Below, piece by piece: positions 34,316 to 45,300 of a stretch of 64,000 bases of DNA. The translations under genes were made by a program, and so were the position numbers. The notes below the pieces were generated by a model. It did not search any database, was not told the origin of the DNA, and saw only the letters and a program-made list of their open reading frames with translations. Position 1 is the first letter of the stretch, and each line of letters begins with the position of its first letter. The stretch comes from Ancistrus triradiatus (taxonomy: Eukaryota > Chordata > Actinopteri > Siluriformes > Loricariidae), in assembly GCA_025084515.1 (NCBI GenBank), contig JAJAGP010000432.1:136501-200500 (forward strand). Direction: 5' to 3'.

Positions 34316-35067
34316 CGATCGCTCCCTTTTTCCCTCTCGGAGCGATTTCTAACACATTCACCTCACTTTCCCTTTTTGTAAATGCACAGTTCCTGGCAAT
34401 CGTGTTTAAACTTTCCACTCATTATTTTCATTATTTTAAATGAAATTAAACCCCGTTTTGCACTCAGGTCACGTGAGTCTCTCAGTAGACCCGTGGTTAA
34501 AGTCACGGACTCGACGCCAGCGATCAGAGTTTGATACCACGCTGTTCCATCGCTGGCACAGCGTTCATTATTTTGGTACTCTCTCTTTTGTGTTTATACA
34601 TTATTATTTCAGTTCATTAACAACATCTGGAGCTAACTGCATTTGGGTCCTAAAACCCTTTTCTTTTAGGGTTCGCCTTTTACCACCCTGGCGAACCCGT
34701 AACAATTTATATAGCAGTTTTTCAAACATTTTACAAAGTGCTTTACACAAGCAGAAGTAAAAACAAAAATACACAAAAGAACAATAGTTAAAATCCAAAC
34801 AGATAAAACACGTCTTAACCCTCCTCCTAAATATGTTAAGATCATCCAGAGCCCTAAGGTAATCAGGAAGAGAGATCCAAAGATGGCGCCATAATAAGAA
34901 AAGGCCGCCTTTCCACTCTTTTGTTGGGTGGTCGATACTACCAGCATGTTCCTGTTAGTTGATCTGAGGGCCCTTGGTGGAACGTACCTAACAATCATGT
35001 TACTGAGGTACTGGGGAGCCAAACCATAGAGGCATTTAAAACCAGTAAAATAATCTTAAAATAAATT

Positions 35068-35929
35068 CTAATGATACTGGTAACCAGTGTAGCTGTTTGA
35101 GGAATAGTGTGACGTGATCTCTCGTTTTTTACCATTCAGGATTGCTGCAGCGTTTTGCACCCCCTGTAGGTTAGAAATGGAGCTCTTTGGTAGGTCAGAA
35201 AGAAGAGCATTACAATAATCCAGGCGTGACGATATAAAGGCGTGTATAAGTTTCTCAGTCAATCAGTAAGAGTATGTACCACACTCTGGATATATTTCTG
35301 AGATGGAAAAATGCAGTTTTACAAACGTTGCTCATAAGTATCTTAAAGATAAGATCACTGCCAAAAGTGACACCCAGGTATTTGACCGTGCTTTGAGAGT
35401 CTAAAAAACAGGATTTTAACCATGTCGGTGCCTCTGCCTTCACTTCACCCTTACCAATAATAATTATTTCAGTTTTATCCTCATTTAGCTGCAGAAAATT
35501 ATGACACATCCAGGAGTTAATATCATCTAGTCACCAAAACAGGGTGTTGATGGATCGATGAGGGTCAGAAGCTAAGAACATATACAGTTGTGTGTCATCT
35601 GCATACTGATGAAAGGAAATATTATATTTGTCAATTATTCTGGCCAGTGGTAGCATGTAAAGATTAAACAGCATTGGTCCTAGAATGGAGCCTTGTGGCA
35701 CTCCACATGACAAAGGGTAACGCTTGGATGAGCAAAGTCTCCAAGTGTAACAGTATTCACGGCTACTCAAATAGGACTGGAACCATTTTAGTGCTGAGCC
35801 AGTGAGACCAACCCAATAGTGTAGGTGATCAAGTAAAATCTCATGGTCGACAGTGTCAAAGGTTGCACTAAGGTCTAATAGAACTAATATAGATGTATTA
35901 CCAGCATCTTGATTAAATTTTAAGATCAT
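35068..35929 (-). pseudogene. LINE reverse transcriptase (L2 clade), broken
   Basis: The reverse transcriptase copies the LINE RNA at the insertion site. The part at 35,929-35,531 has DLSATFDTVDHEILL, GVPQGSILGPMLFNLY and the catalytic YADDTQLYM box, all in order and intact. A frame change then leads to 35,509-35,255 (LNEDKTEIIIIG and the following VKYLGVTFGSDL) and another to 35,262-35,068 (LIHAFISSRLDYCNALL, then VQNAAA). An upstream piece at 36,318-36,136 (SQHWTARSEYFSSLIN) is the N-terminal extension. At least three disruptions make it a pseudogene. Confidence 0.85.
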
Positions 35930-36550
35930 TTAAAACTTTAATTAGTGCTGTTTATGTCCTGTGATGGGCCCGAAAGCCAGATTGAAAAGCTTCATGTATG
36001 TGGTTTGAATGGAGATAGTCACCTAGTTGAATATACACCACCTTTTCAATGATCTTACCCAGAAAAGGAATATTAGAAATTGGTCTGTAATTTCCATTAA
36101 TGGATGGGTTAAGATTGCTGTTCTTAAGAAGAGGCCTAATAACACCAGTTAAGACTCTGGGGGTAGATTCCTTCTTTTGAGGTCTCTAATGTGGATTGAG
36201 AGGAACAATTAACCAGTCTGTCTATTGTAAGAAAAAGGAATTTAGGATTATCTTTGTTATTGTTGATGAGGCTAGAGAAATACTCTGACCTTGCAGTCCA
36301 ATGTTGGCTGTTGAGCATTTTAAGGTAGTTTTTGTATATATCATAATGAATAGTGAGCTTAGTCGGTCTCCATTTTCTTTCAGCATGTCTGCATTCTATC
36401 CAACTTAATTTATGGTGGTTGAATTTTTCCTTGGGGCTTTATTAATGCATGGTACATATTTAGTTTTAGTTGTGCCAGAATGATAATGCAATTACTAATT
36501 CTGGTGGATTCCAACTAAGCTATCACAGTCAGCCTCAGTAACAGGGAAGG

Positions 36551-37323
36551 TTAAGGCAAACAGATCTGAGAAAGTAAAAAAAAATCATCAGTCAAATAGC
36601 GCTTGCTAATTAATTTCCTGCTTAAGTTAAAGTTGGTAAGCATAGTCATTGTGAAAAAGATACAATAATGATCAGATATTCCAACATCAAGGACAGCATA
36701 CAACCTGATGTCTAGCCCATGAGATATGACCAAATCTAAAGTTTGTCCATGTTTATGAGTAGGACTAGGTATGTCTTGATGCATGTTCAATAATCCATTT
36801 AAGAAAATCCCAGAAGTTGAATCTGTTCATCTGGACAGGAGGTTTTGTCGGAGTCTTGGGGGATGATAAATAACCAACATAAGAACAAACTGTGTAGCTG
36901 TAAGATTAATGGTAAAATATTAAAATGTGGAGAATTCCCCAAGATGTACTTGTTTGCAACATATCTTATGACAGTACAGGCAGGCTACACCCCAACCTTT
37001 CTTGTCTGCTTTAGAGACAATGGAAAAAAACAGTAATTAGCTGGGGCTGCTTCCTTAAGGACAACACTATCATTACTTCCAACCCAGGTTTCTGTAAGAA
37101 AAATAATGTCAAGTTTATGGTTTTCAATTAACTGGCCCACAGTAAATGCTTTGTTGCTAAGTGACTGGACATTGAGGACAGCAGTATTTAAAACAGTGGA
37201 TGATGTTTTTTGCTTGTAGTGTTTATCATTTCTAATTAACATAGGCTTAACTAAATTGAATATATGAGAACCTTTTCCTGTTTTTGTCAGTTTTGTATAG
37301 CCATGCCACCGGTTGCTACACAA
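36551..37323 (-). pseudogene. LINE endonuclease domain, broken
   Basis: An AP-endonuclease-like domain of the same L2 element nicks target DNA. The N-terminal part (37,323-36,985) carries NVQSLSNKA and IIFLTETW, which supply catalytic Asn and Glu. The C-terminal part (36,790-36,551) carries HGQTLDLVIS and the ISDHYCIFF motif with the catalytic Asp-His pair. The centre, about 36,800-36,980, is not in a continuous frame. Confidence 0.8.
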
Positions 37324-37410
37324 GGCCAGGATATTACGCCGAGAAGCAGCATGGTTTCCAGTACATCAGGACTGAGTGTTCCATTTCACTGGCCGCAGTA
37401 GAGGGATTTC

Positions 37411-38140
37411 TTATTCTCCAGTGAGTTGTGGTGAATGAAGGTGCTTTCTGTCGACTGATGCCAGTGGTGATGGAGGAAGTGGATGATGTTGTCGCTGTGG
37501 AAGCGGTTCAAGTATTCTGTTAGTTGGGCCAGGTGGGCGTGTGGCGGGACATGGCCTTGGTGGAGAGGCTGCCCGATGCTTTTTTCGCTTCAGTTGGGTT
37601 TCATTCGGTGGCTGTGTCGGCAAAACCTCGGAAGGGGATTCGGTGTGCAACCACTGCCTTCCAGAACCATTACCTTCCAGATTACGTGGTGGGTGAGGTT
37701 TCACACTGCTCATGTCCTTGTGCTGGTTATGTTTTGACTGTGATGAGCCACAGGGTGCCAGTGGGTGGTGTAATGAAAAGCAGAGACGATCCGTTAACAA
37801 CCGAACACTTTATATGTTGAAGCCATTTTGGTGAAAAAACTCTTTTCAACCCCAAAACAGATTGAAGTTTTCTATACAACTCAGTCCATGATGGATACAG
37901 TTCTTGTTGAGCCATGTGTTCAGAGATAAAAGATGTTCACCATGTTGGAAGTGGACCACTGATGAACACTTGCAGGTTCAAACTCAAGTGCATTAAAAAG
38001 TTCTAAAAAGTCCATCTTTAGTAGTTCTGATTGCTCCTTACGAATGTCATGTTTACCAACATGCACAGTAATCCTACTGACCATCTGATGGTCGGCTAGA
38101 ATAGCAGGAAGTTCAGCTTTAATGTCTTATGCAGTAGCAT
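37411..38140 (-). pseudogene. LINE ORF1 remnant with esterase-like motif
   Basis: Revealed by translating the minus strand near 38,130-37,970: AILADHQMVSRITVHVGKHD followed by IRKEQSELLKMDFLELFNAL. This is the conserved core of the SGNH-esterase-like ORF1 of L2/CR1 LINEs, where the motif is usually HVGTND, so two of the key residues have changed. The C-terminal piece near 37,800 (LTDRLCFSLHHP) fits the ORF1 end, followed by a proline-rich tail to 37,411. Frameshifts separate the parts. Confidence 0.65.
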
Positions 38141-38699
38141 TGGGACTGCAGTTTGCAGTTTTATGCACTTCATTTATGATGGAAATGTCCTTTCTCAGTG
38201 GCTCGAACCAATTTTCTAGTCATAGCGGTGTCAGTGGCTTGGTATCAGCTGTACTAGCTGTACCGTCGGCATTGAGGCAGCTAATGCTGCCATGTACAGT
38301 GTGCGCGACAGCACTGTGCTCAGTCTAGATGTGGGTCTAGTATCTTGTTTGTGCCATTTATCAGTGCCTTTTTCAGAAACCGCACAGTTCTGGGGTTCAG
38401 CCAGGCCAGCTGATTTGCATGGATCAAACAGAGACGACAGCTGGAAGACAATTAACAAACATCGAGTCCAGAAACTCTTCGTCCTCCCGTATAGAGTGCA
38501 AAATGGAAATTATTTGCTCAAGTTCTGCTACTCTCTGAGAGTCTGAGAAGTCGAGGGTGCCATATCCGTTTCGCCAAAACTTCTCATGTTAATCTACAGT
38601 ATCCAGAAGCTTCAAATGCTAAACGTCTCAAATATAACATTCCTTTAACTAAAACCAAAATAAAAGAAAATATAGTAAAATAATAATAACTAAAAGTTA

Positions 38700-39680
38700 C
38701 ACTTTCCTTGGTTGAATGAGAACCATCTTCTCATCGAGAAGTTCGGGTTCGGGGGAACCCGCATGCCCCGACGGAACACAGATGGCAGGATACGCGATGG
38801 ACCCGTGGGGGAAGTGGAAAGTCGTGTGCCTGGCACCTCTTTCGTCGAAGGACATCAAGGATGTTTATCTATTTGGAACTTTGATCGTGGGGTTTCTGCT
38901 GATTGGATTAGGCATTACCCTGCTGTATCGGAAAATTAAAAGAGTTGGGTCAGTTGTCAAAGGGCCCCAAGAACTGCCCAAATTTGATTGAAATGGTGGG
39001 CAAAGCTGTTGGAACTCAGACTGCGTCCTCATTCTGGGCAGTAAGCGCTGTAATAACTGCCACGTTATCCGAACTTGTACAGACTCTATCTGCTCAGATG
39101 TGAACTGAAAAGACAACCGAACTATGGAATCCATCATGGAGAAACCAACGGCTTTGCGAAAGGATTATCACAGAGATACAATTGGCTTCTGATTGTTTTC
39201 AATTTTCAGCAGCTCATGGAAAAACAATTTTTTTTTCTCTAGTCTCTCTGTCTCCCCCCCATTCAGCAAACGGGGCCTTGCTGATAAGAAATTCCTCCAG
39301 AGGATCTGTTGCTAAGGACCTACCAGCCCCCCTCCATCCCCCCATTGTCCCTAACCTGACCAAACGCCTCCACTCTCTAAGCTTATCTTCCCCAAGGACG
39401 GAGAGACGGGTCTGCAGGGCGCGCCGAAATGGCTGCGCACACGGATGGCTGCTTGAAGTTTTTGAATACTTTTTCCAATACCCTTATCCCAAACCTGTGG
39501 CTAGTTGTGTGTTTATGTTATGTTCATGTGCTTGTGTGCTGGAAGGAGTTCTCCTTCCTTCCCAATGTGTTTTTTATTTCTTGTTTTCTTCTAAGAATGC
39601 ATTTCATTGCCTTATACTTGTACATGTGTAATGACAATAAATTGAATACCATACCATACCATACCATACCATACCATGAG
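38700..39680 (+). mobile_element. retroposon-like unit with simple tail
   Basis: The 3' end reads 'atgcatttcattgccttata', 'atgtgtaatgacaataaatt', then a (ccata)n tail (39,648-39,676), the layout of a non-LTR retroposon 3' end with a polyadenylation-like signal and simple repeat. Upstream is GC-richer with the membrane ORF. The left border is not defined, and no reverse transcriptase is visible here. Confidence 0.5.
38716..38991 (+). CDS. unrecognised 91-residue single-pass membrane protein ORF
   Basis: The frame starts MRTIFSSRSSGSGEPACPDG, has a WGKWKVVCLAPL stretch, then a strong predicted membrane helix at about residues 48-69 (VYLFGTLIVGFLLIGLGITL), then a basic YRKIKR stop-transfer flank, and ends PQELPKFD. 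Composition and the clean helix-plus-basic-flank layout make it look like a real protein end rather than a chance frame. An upstream ATG (38,712) lies in a different frame. It sits at the front of a retroposon-like unit, so it may be the last ORF or envelope-like tail of a retroelement, or a retrocopied host exon. I do not recognise it. Confidence 0.4.
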   Translation: MRTIFSSRSSGSGEPACPDGTQMAGYAMDPWGKWKVVCLAPLSSKDIKDVYLFGTLIVGFLLIGLGITLLYRKIKRVGSVVKGPQELPKFD

Positions 39681-40195
39681 ATAGGATGATAAAATAGAGA
39701 AAATAAAATGAAACCTAAGCAGAAGCTAAGCAGGAGCGACAGAGTAAGTGTCTGCACAGCAGAAGAACAGCCTTGAAGAGCCTTAGTGAACATGTTAAAT
39801 AAGATAAACCACGCATACAAAGTAAGAATGATAACTAACATAAACATCTAACATGAGACAGACAACCAAGGCTAATGCTAATACAAACAGCTAACAAGGC
39901 TAATAATCAAACAGAGCTTAAACATGGGACAAGTAACCAAAGAATGCAAGAGACTACACAAAGGGAACAAAGAGACCAATACATGAGGCAAGACTAGGAG
40001 AAGGAGACAAACCAGCAGAAGAAACAGGGGCAAAACGGGAGCCAAGGCAAACCACCATGTGAAGAAGCCAGACAAAGGGTGTGAACAGGAAGATGGGTAT
40101 TTATAGGAAAGGACAGCAGCTGGCAATAGCCCCACCTGCTATCGAAATAGAAGGAAGACAGGAGGAGCTAAAGAACATAGATACAAGCTGCAGGG
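39681..40195. other. no gene seen
   Basis: A-rich, imperfectly repetitive (gctaa and acaaa words). No element assigned. Confidence 0.4.
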
Positions 40196-40650
40196 CTTGT
40201 ATCATGGTGACAGTAGTTCTACAATTACAGACTGTAGTTTATCTGTTTCTCTGCATACTCTAATGATCTGGACCCAAACAGAATCAGGTATTATTTGGAT
40301 TATTTACATTTACAGAATTTAGCAGACGCCCTTATCCAGAGCGACTTACAATTGATACAGTCTTACAATCCAAGCAATTGTGGGTTAAGGGTCTTGCTCA
40401 AGAACCCAACACTGGCAGCTTGGCAGAGAGGTATTTGAACCCTGGACCTTGTGGTTCAGAGTCCAGTACCTTACCCGCTAGGCCACCACAGTCCCACATT
40501 ATTATTTTTATTCATATTATTATTCCCACACTTGATTATTCTCAGCACTGCAGTGACACTGATATCGTAGTGATGTTAACGTGTGTTGTGCTGGTATGAG
40601 TGGATCAGACATAGCAGTGCTGCTGGAGTGTCAACACCTCAGTGTCATTG
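40196..40650. mobile_element. M1 MITE copy interrupted by a SINE
   Basis: The left piece (40,205-40,295; 'tagttctacaattacagac', 'tctggacccaaacagaatc') and right piece (40,530-40,650; 'attctcagcactgcagtgac', 'cagcagtgctgctggag'-like) correspond to consecutive parts of the element at 24,338. The S1 SINE lies between them. Confidence 0.65.
40305..40497 (-). repeat. tRNA-derived SINE (S1), reverse, nested in M1
   Basis: Tail 'agcagacgcccttatccaga', middle 'gggttaagggtcttgctcaa', and reversed head 'ctaggccaccacagtccca'. It has the best preserved S1 tail in the window. Target duplication is not resolved because the flanks are rich in tta. Confidence 0.8.
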
Positions 40651-40670
40651 GACGTGCTAACAGGACGTAC

Positions 40671-41036
40671 CTTTGACAGACTCTCTGCCCTGCCATGACC
40701 CTGACAAGGATGGGAGATTAATATGGATTCTTTTCTCTGCTTTACATTACGTTAATTACAAACAGAATGCTTCACAGAATGCCACAAAAAGTTAATTAAT
40801 TGCAGAAAATGTGTGTTTGTGACCGATTTTAATGTTTCACACTCATTTGTCAGACTAACTACCCAGCAAGTGGCCATGGGGAACAGGGGTGCACACTCAT
40901 TTCCAGTTCTAAAATGCAGGTGGTGAACAAAATAAGACTCAATCTATGGACTAAATCGCTGTGTTTTGGTAGTGATGAGATAACATGGGGCAGCAAGTTA
41001 TTATTTAAGTAATAAACCCTCGATAATCTAAATCTG
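40671..41036 (+). repeat. duplicated segment D, copy 1
   Basis: This aligns over about 360 bp with 44,930-45,300. Shared words include 'tgccatgaccctg', 'cttcacagaatgccacaaa', 'tttgtcagact', 'gataacatggggcagcaagt' and 'ctaaatctg'. The beginning is SINE-like, and the rest is of unknown origin. Confidence 0.65.
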
Positions 41037-41199
41037 TACCAGTAAAGTGGGTCTTATAATGCTCCTGGTGGGGAGGCCAGTTGGTGAACCCCTGCCAACC
41101 AATGGACTGGTGAACCATCTACACCTGCACCATGTTGCTAGGATTCCAAGCATTTATATAATTATTTACTAAAAGGTCTGGGTTTTCTTGTTTCATGAC
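41037..41199. other. no feature seen
   Basis: Short unique stretch. Confidence 0.4.
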
Positions 41200-41900
41200 A
41201 CCAACACCAAGGCCTGCTGAGCCGTGCTCCATTTGTGCTTCACTGTATCAATCAGGCGAGTCCTCTCTTTATTTTCCAGTTCTACAGTCAGGAGCATTGG
41301 TGTGTAGTTCTGCTTAGATTTAGCTTTTAGAGAAATTAAAGGAATATCCTGTAAACACATTAGCACTCGCTTCGAGATGACAAGTGTTCAGCTCTTTGCG
41401 GGCAAATTTAATTAGCAGTCTATCGATGTCTATTTTAAGCAGCTTGCATTCATTTTGTGTTTTCGCTCCATGCGCCTTCTACTTGGACATGACGCCCGTC
41501 CTTGCAGACAAATTGTGCTGCTATTCTTGCCATGACTCAGTCTTCCAGGACGAGTGACGACCATGAGAGGAAAATAACTGTGCATCCGTCAGGTTGCTTT
41601 CCTCTCATTAAACTGAATGCCGTTCATTCCTCTGAATATTTTCATTTTCTGCTTGGCAGCCCTGGTTCCCTTTCAAGGCCCTTAATTTATGATGTCTTGA
41701 ATTATCAGGCTGCGTTTTTTAATTCACCTCTCAATTACTCTATTATATTAACAGCTTGAAAGAAATGTAATCCTACCTTTTAGTATGGTATCAGATTTCA
41801 ATCCTGTTAAGCTCTCAGTAAATCTAATTCACACACAATAGATTTGTCGTTATGGCCAATTATTTTTAAGAGGTTTCAGATGCCTGAGTGTTACTGCTGC
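41200..41900. promoter_or_regulatory. candidate conserved non-coding element
   Basis: This is repeat-free, word-rich sequence with 'gcaaatttaattagcagtct', 'cccttaatttatgatgtctt', 'ttaattcacctctcaattac' and 'gttatggccaattatttt'. Such clusters of TAATT and CAATTA words are usual in vertebrate developmental enhancers. No coding signal is evident, and conservation is not tested. Confidence 0.3.
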
Positions 41901-42086
41901 CAGTTGATTCATGCATCTACTCTGCCTTTCGCGGTTAAAATGTTTTGGGTAGAATTTAAAAAGACAGTGTGTATTAGTTTTGTAGGAAAAGGGTTTTAAA
42001 TTCATTATGCTACTTCAGACTGTTTTCACACACCAGCTATGCACAATTTTAAAGTTGAAAGGCAGAGAATAAGCATCATCAGACGT

Positions 42087-42850
42087 TCAGAATAAAGTCA
42101 AAGTCAGATTTATTTCTATAGTGCTTTTTTTTTTTTAAACGATGGAGCATTGTCTCTAAGCAGCTTTACAATTGTATATTATATTCTATCGTCTAAACCC
42201 AATCCCAAATTGAGTCTAGGGCGACAGTGGCAAGGAAAAACTCTGTAATAAGGAAGAAGCCTTGCAAGGACAAGGCCATTTCTCAATAATCGTACTTTTC
42301 TGTGCTTGTGTTCTTGTGAAACGTCATCAGTCACAGCCCAAGCACTGTTCCATTTCTAAGTTCGCATCTAACCAAGTACGCTCCAAATCCTCGGATGTGT
42401 TCTTGCTCCACCCATATTATCGAGGATCGGAGCAGACCTGTGCGGACTTGAACAGCGAAATATCCCACAATGCATTGCCAGCTTAGTAATGGCAGATGAG
42501 AGGACTCCCAACTGGATGTATGATTTCTAAAGTAATAATGTTATTGTGTCACGGAATGAAGTTAAGATTTTTTTAGGCAAGAATGTAGTTGTTTAAAATT
42601 CAACGTTACTTTATACAAGATGTTTTAGGATTTTATCTAGGAGTAAAAAGTAAACCATGTCTCCATAGCCAAGTACACTGCTGTTCCAATTGTAGAATAA
42701 CCAAACTGCGTCCTCCCTTCATCGGGAGAATGTACTCGCAAGTCCAATTTCCTAGTCCAGACTTCGGAAGTATGCAAGTCCGAACTTCGCATACTTGAGA
42801 TTGAGAAACGGCCCAAGTCTCAAAAAGGGACCTAATCTCCTCTGGATTAG
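42087..42850 (-). repeat. L2 LINE 3' tail, interrupted by TIR element A
   Basis: The minus-strand L2 tail at 42,087-42,273 ('ggagcattgtctctaagcag', 'gcgacagtggcaaggaaaaa', 'aggaagaagccttgcaagg') resumes at 42,814 ('caagtctcaaaaagggacc'). The unbroken order is seen at 50,735-50,790. This identifies the empty site for element A. Confidence 0.75.
42274..42813. mobile_element. TIR element A (GGCC..TTTCTCAAT family)
   Basis: Ends are GGCCATTTCTCAAT and ATTGAGAAACGGCC. The word caag flanks it on both sides, with a one-base offset against the TIR. Subterminal sequence contains pairs such as 'aagtacgctccaaatcc' and 'cttcggaagtatgcaagtcc'. No coding. It is the shorter of two related copies (see 42,983). 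Superfamily not assigned. Confidence 0.75.
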
Positions 42851-42982
42851 ATGTTATAGGTAAGAATTAGTTATGTAATTAATAAGTTTATAGTAATAAT
42901 TTAAATAAACAAAAGCTGTCACGCCCCGCGATCTTACCATGGTCGATGCTCTGCGTCTGTGGATTTATGCATTGGATTCTCT

Positions 42983-43872
42983 GGCCTTTTCTCAATACCA
43001 AGTACGCGAAGTTTGGACTTGCCTACTTCCTAAGTCTGGACTAGAAAGTTTGACTTGCGAGTACATTCTCCCGATGAAGGGAGGACACAGTTTGGTTATT
43101 CTACAATTGGAACAGCATCGTACCTGGCTATGGAGGCAACACAGTTTACTTTTTACACCTAGATAAAATCCTAAAACATCTTGTATAAAGCCTGTCAGTG
43201 GTGGAACAAGTGCTCGGATCTCTTACTTTCCATTGAATAGTTTAATCTATGTGTAACAACGGACCGATCTCATTTAAGCATAAATAAAAACCTTCCCAAA
43301 CATAAGCGAACACCAAACAAAGTCTGATTTTAGAAGGGAATTTAATTGTGAACTACAATTTATATCAGACAATTCATATTTAGAATTCAGGCTGAACAAA
43401 TAATAAATATAATGCATAATAAATACGTTAATAATTTTGCGTCACATCTCCAAAATCGTCTGAGCATTTTTTTATGTAGGCTCTATCTTGATAAACTGAC
43501 CGCACAGTTGAATTTTAAACAACTACATTCTCACCTAAAAAATCTTATGACTTCATTCCGTGACCCGACAGTTGAATTTTAAACAACTACATTCTCACCT
43601 AAAAAATCTTATGACTTCATTCCGTGTTTACTTTAGAAATTATGCATCCGCCATTACCTAGCTGGCAAAGCATTGTGGGACATTTCGCTGTCCAAGTCCG
43701 CACGAGTCTGCTCCGATGCATCCTCGATGATATGGGTGGAGCAAGAACACATCCGGGGATTTGGAGAGTACTTGGCTAGATGCGAACTTAGAAATGGAGA
43801 CAGTACTTGGGCTGCGACTGATGACGTTTCACAAGAACACGAAGAGAAAAGCACACATATTGAGAAACGGCC
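42983..43872. mobile_element. TIR element B, inverted relative to A
   Basis: Ends are GGCCTTTTCTCAAT and ATTGAGAAACGGCC, with flanks attctct and attgtct (6 of 7 match), suggesting a 7-8-bp target duplication. The interior is the reverse complement of element A, including 'tcttgtataaag', 'gcaaagcattgtgggacatt' and 'ttcacaagaaca' words. It also carries about 310 bp absent from A (43,190-43,500) and a 64-bp tandem duplication at 43,504-43,630. Confidence 0.75.
43504..43630. repeat. 64-bp tandem duplication inside element B
   Basis: Two near-identical units each begin acagttgaattttaaacaac and end at cttcattccgtg. Element A has a single unit. Confidence 0.85.
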
Positions 43873-44102
43873 ATTGTCTGCCTGTTCTGCGTTCCGTTCA
43901 CGCTCATAAACACATCCGTTTAGAAGCTCCTCCTCTTTCTGTTTATGCACCCGTTTTCCGGATCAGCCCGTTTTCAGTTTTCGCACTTCTGTCCGTTTTG
44001 GTTAGCTGTGTATTCCCTTAGTTTTTATTGTTTCTTTAATAAAATCTTATATTTTTTGGAATCTGCGCATGTCTCACCCGTTCCTGCCGCACCAGTGTTA
44101 CA

Positions 44103-44382
<280 letters not shown>

Positions 44383-44929
44383 GTGGGAATATTCCTCATT
44401 GGGAATAAAAATGTAAGATGAGATTTATTGTTACTTCTGCTTTTTAACATTAGAACAGCAACGTGCAGGGTAGCAGGCTCTAGACATTACACGCAGCATG
44501 TGAGGTGTTATAACAATTACCTAAAGGGAGCTATCCAAACTGTCTCAAATACCTACAGCACACGGAGCGGTCTGCCTCTGAAAAATCCTTGAGGGGTTTG
44601 CTGCTGAGCACTTATACCAAGACAGTGTAGCAAGAAAGTGAATCACCCTTAAAATGAAAAGGGTCAGACAGTAATAGCAGCAATGAACACTAAACAATCT
44701 GTGATATTCAGTGATCTAATTATTTCAGGTAGTTAAGGAAGATTAGTTCCTCAGGTCTGGTGGTAAGAGTAAACTGCTGGAAACTGTACATCACGAGGGC
44801 ATGGGTCCCAATTCTAGGTTGGGCTTGCAAAATGAAGGCAAGGTCCTGCATTTGTGGATCTGTGTGATGCATTGCCACCTTATTCAGGGTGTACCTCTGC
44901 TGAGCTCAGGGAATTTTGAATTAAGCTCC
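44383..44929. other. SINE-like fragment at 44,750-44,929, otherwise nothing
   Basis: The stretch 'cccaattctaggttgggctt' to 'attcagggtgtacctctgct' resembles the inner and 3' part of an S2-type SINE and leads directly into segment D. Confidence 0.4.
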
Positions 44930-45300
44930 AGACACTCTGCCATGACCCTGGCAAGGATGGGAGGTTGGTAAGAAAGGATACTTTGCTTTAAGTTATGTTA
45001 ATTGCAAACCACTTCACAGAATGCCACAAAACAGTTAATTAACATTGAATTAATTGCAGCCAAGTTAGTTAATTGCAACAGTTTAATGTTTCACGCTCAT
45101 TTGTCAGACTTTAACTATACAGCATGTGGCCATGAGGGACAGGGGTGCAGATTCACTTCCATACCTAAAAGGCAGGAGGGTGGACAAAATAAGGTTCAGT
45201 CTATGGACTAAAACTCTGTTTTTGGTAGCGATATGATAACATGGGGCAGCAAGTTTGTTTTTATTATTTAAGCATTAAACTCTAGGTAATCTAAATCTGA
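44930..45300 (+). repeat. duplicated segment D, copy 2
   Basis: Counterpart of 40,671-41,036 in direct orientation, 4.26 kb away. Small indels separate the copies, including a 'taattaacattgaattaatt' expansion here. Confidence 0.65.

Larger units (their letters stand above)
33349..34704 (+). mobile_element. 1,356-bp solo LTR in the LINE tail
   Basis: The ends are TGTTACGGG and CCCGTAACA, bounded by an exact 5-bp duplication attta (33,344-33,348 and 34,705-34,709). Joining the flanks restores a normal L2 tail (actttatttatatagcag). A TATA box (tatataag, 33,526-33,533) is followed by a GC-rich transcript-like part and a (GA)n run. No coding domain is visible. It belongs to an LTR family (gypsy or BEL-like by ends and duplication size) that I cannot name. 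Confidence 0.85.
33330..38560 (-). mobile_element. L2-clade LINE, long but decayed, 3' tail interrupted by a solo LTR
   Basis: Reading on the minus strand from about 38,560: ORF1 with an esterase-like remnant (about 38,140-37,960) and a terminal phrase LLTDRLCFSLHHP-like (37,800), endonuclease (37,323-36,551), reverse transcriptase (36,318-35,068), and a 3' UTR ending in a run of tta units beside 33,335. The coding parts are split by frameshifts and stops, so the copy is inactive. The tail is cut at 33,349-34,704 by an LTR. This is one of the longest copies in the window, and the 5' end is uncertain. Confidence 0.85.
42917..44102 (+). mobile_element. probable solo LTR interrupted by TIR element B
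   Basis: The left part begins TGTCACGCCCCGCG; the right part (43,873-44,102) has a 'tttctttaataaaatcttat' polyadenylation-like block and ends CCAGTGTTACA. Together they read as about 296 bp of LTR split by element B. No clean target duplication could be matched at the outer ends (aaagc against agaac), so this remains a probable call. Confidence 0.45.

Noticed and set aside
34159..34443. Arg-Glu repeat protein
   Set aside because: Translation of the (GA)n run in the solo LTR.
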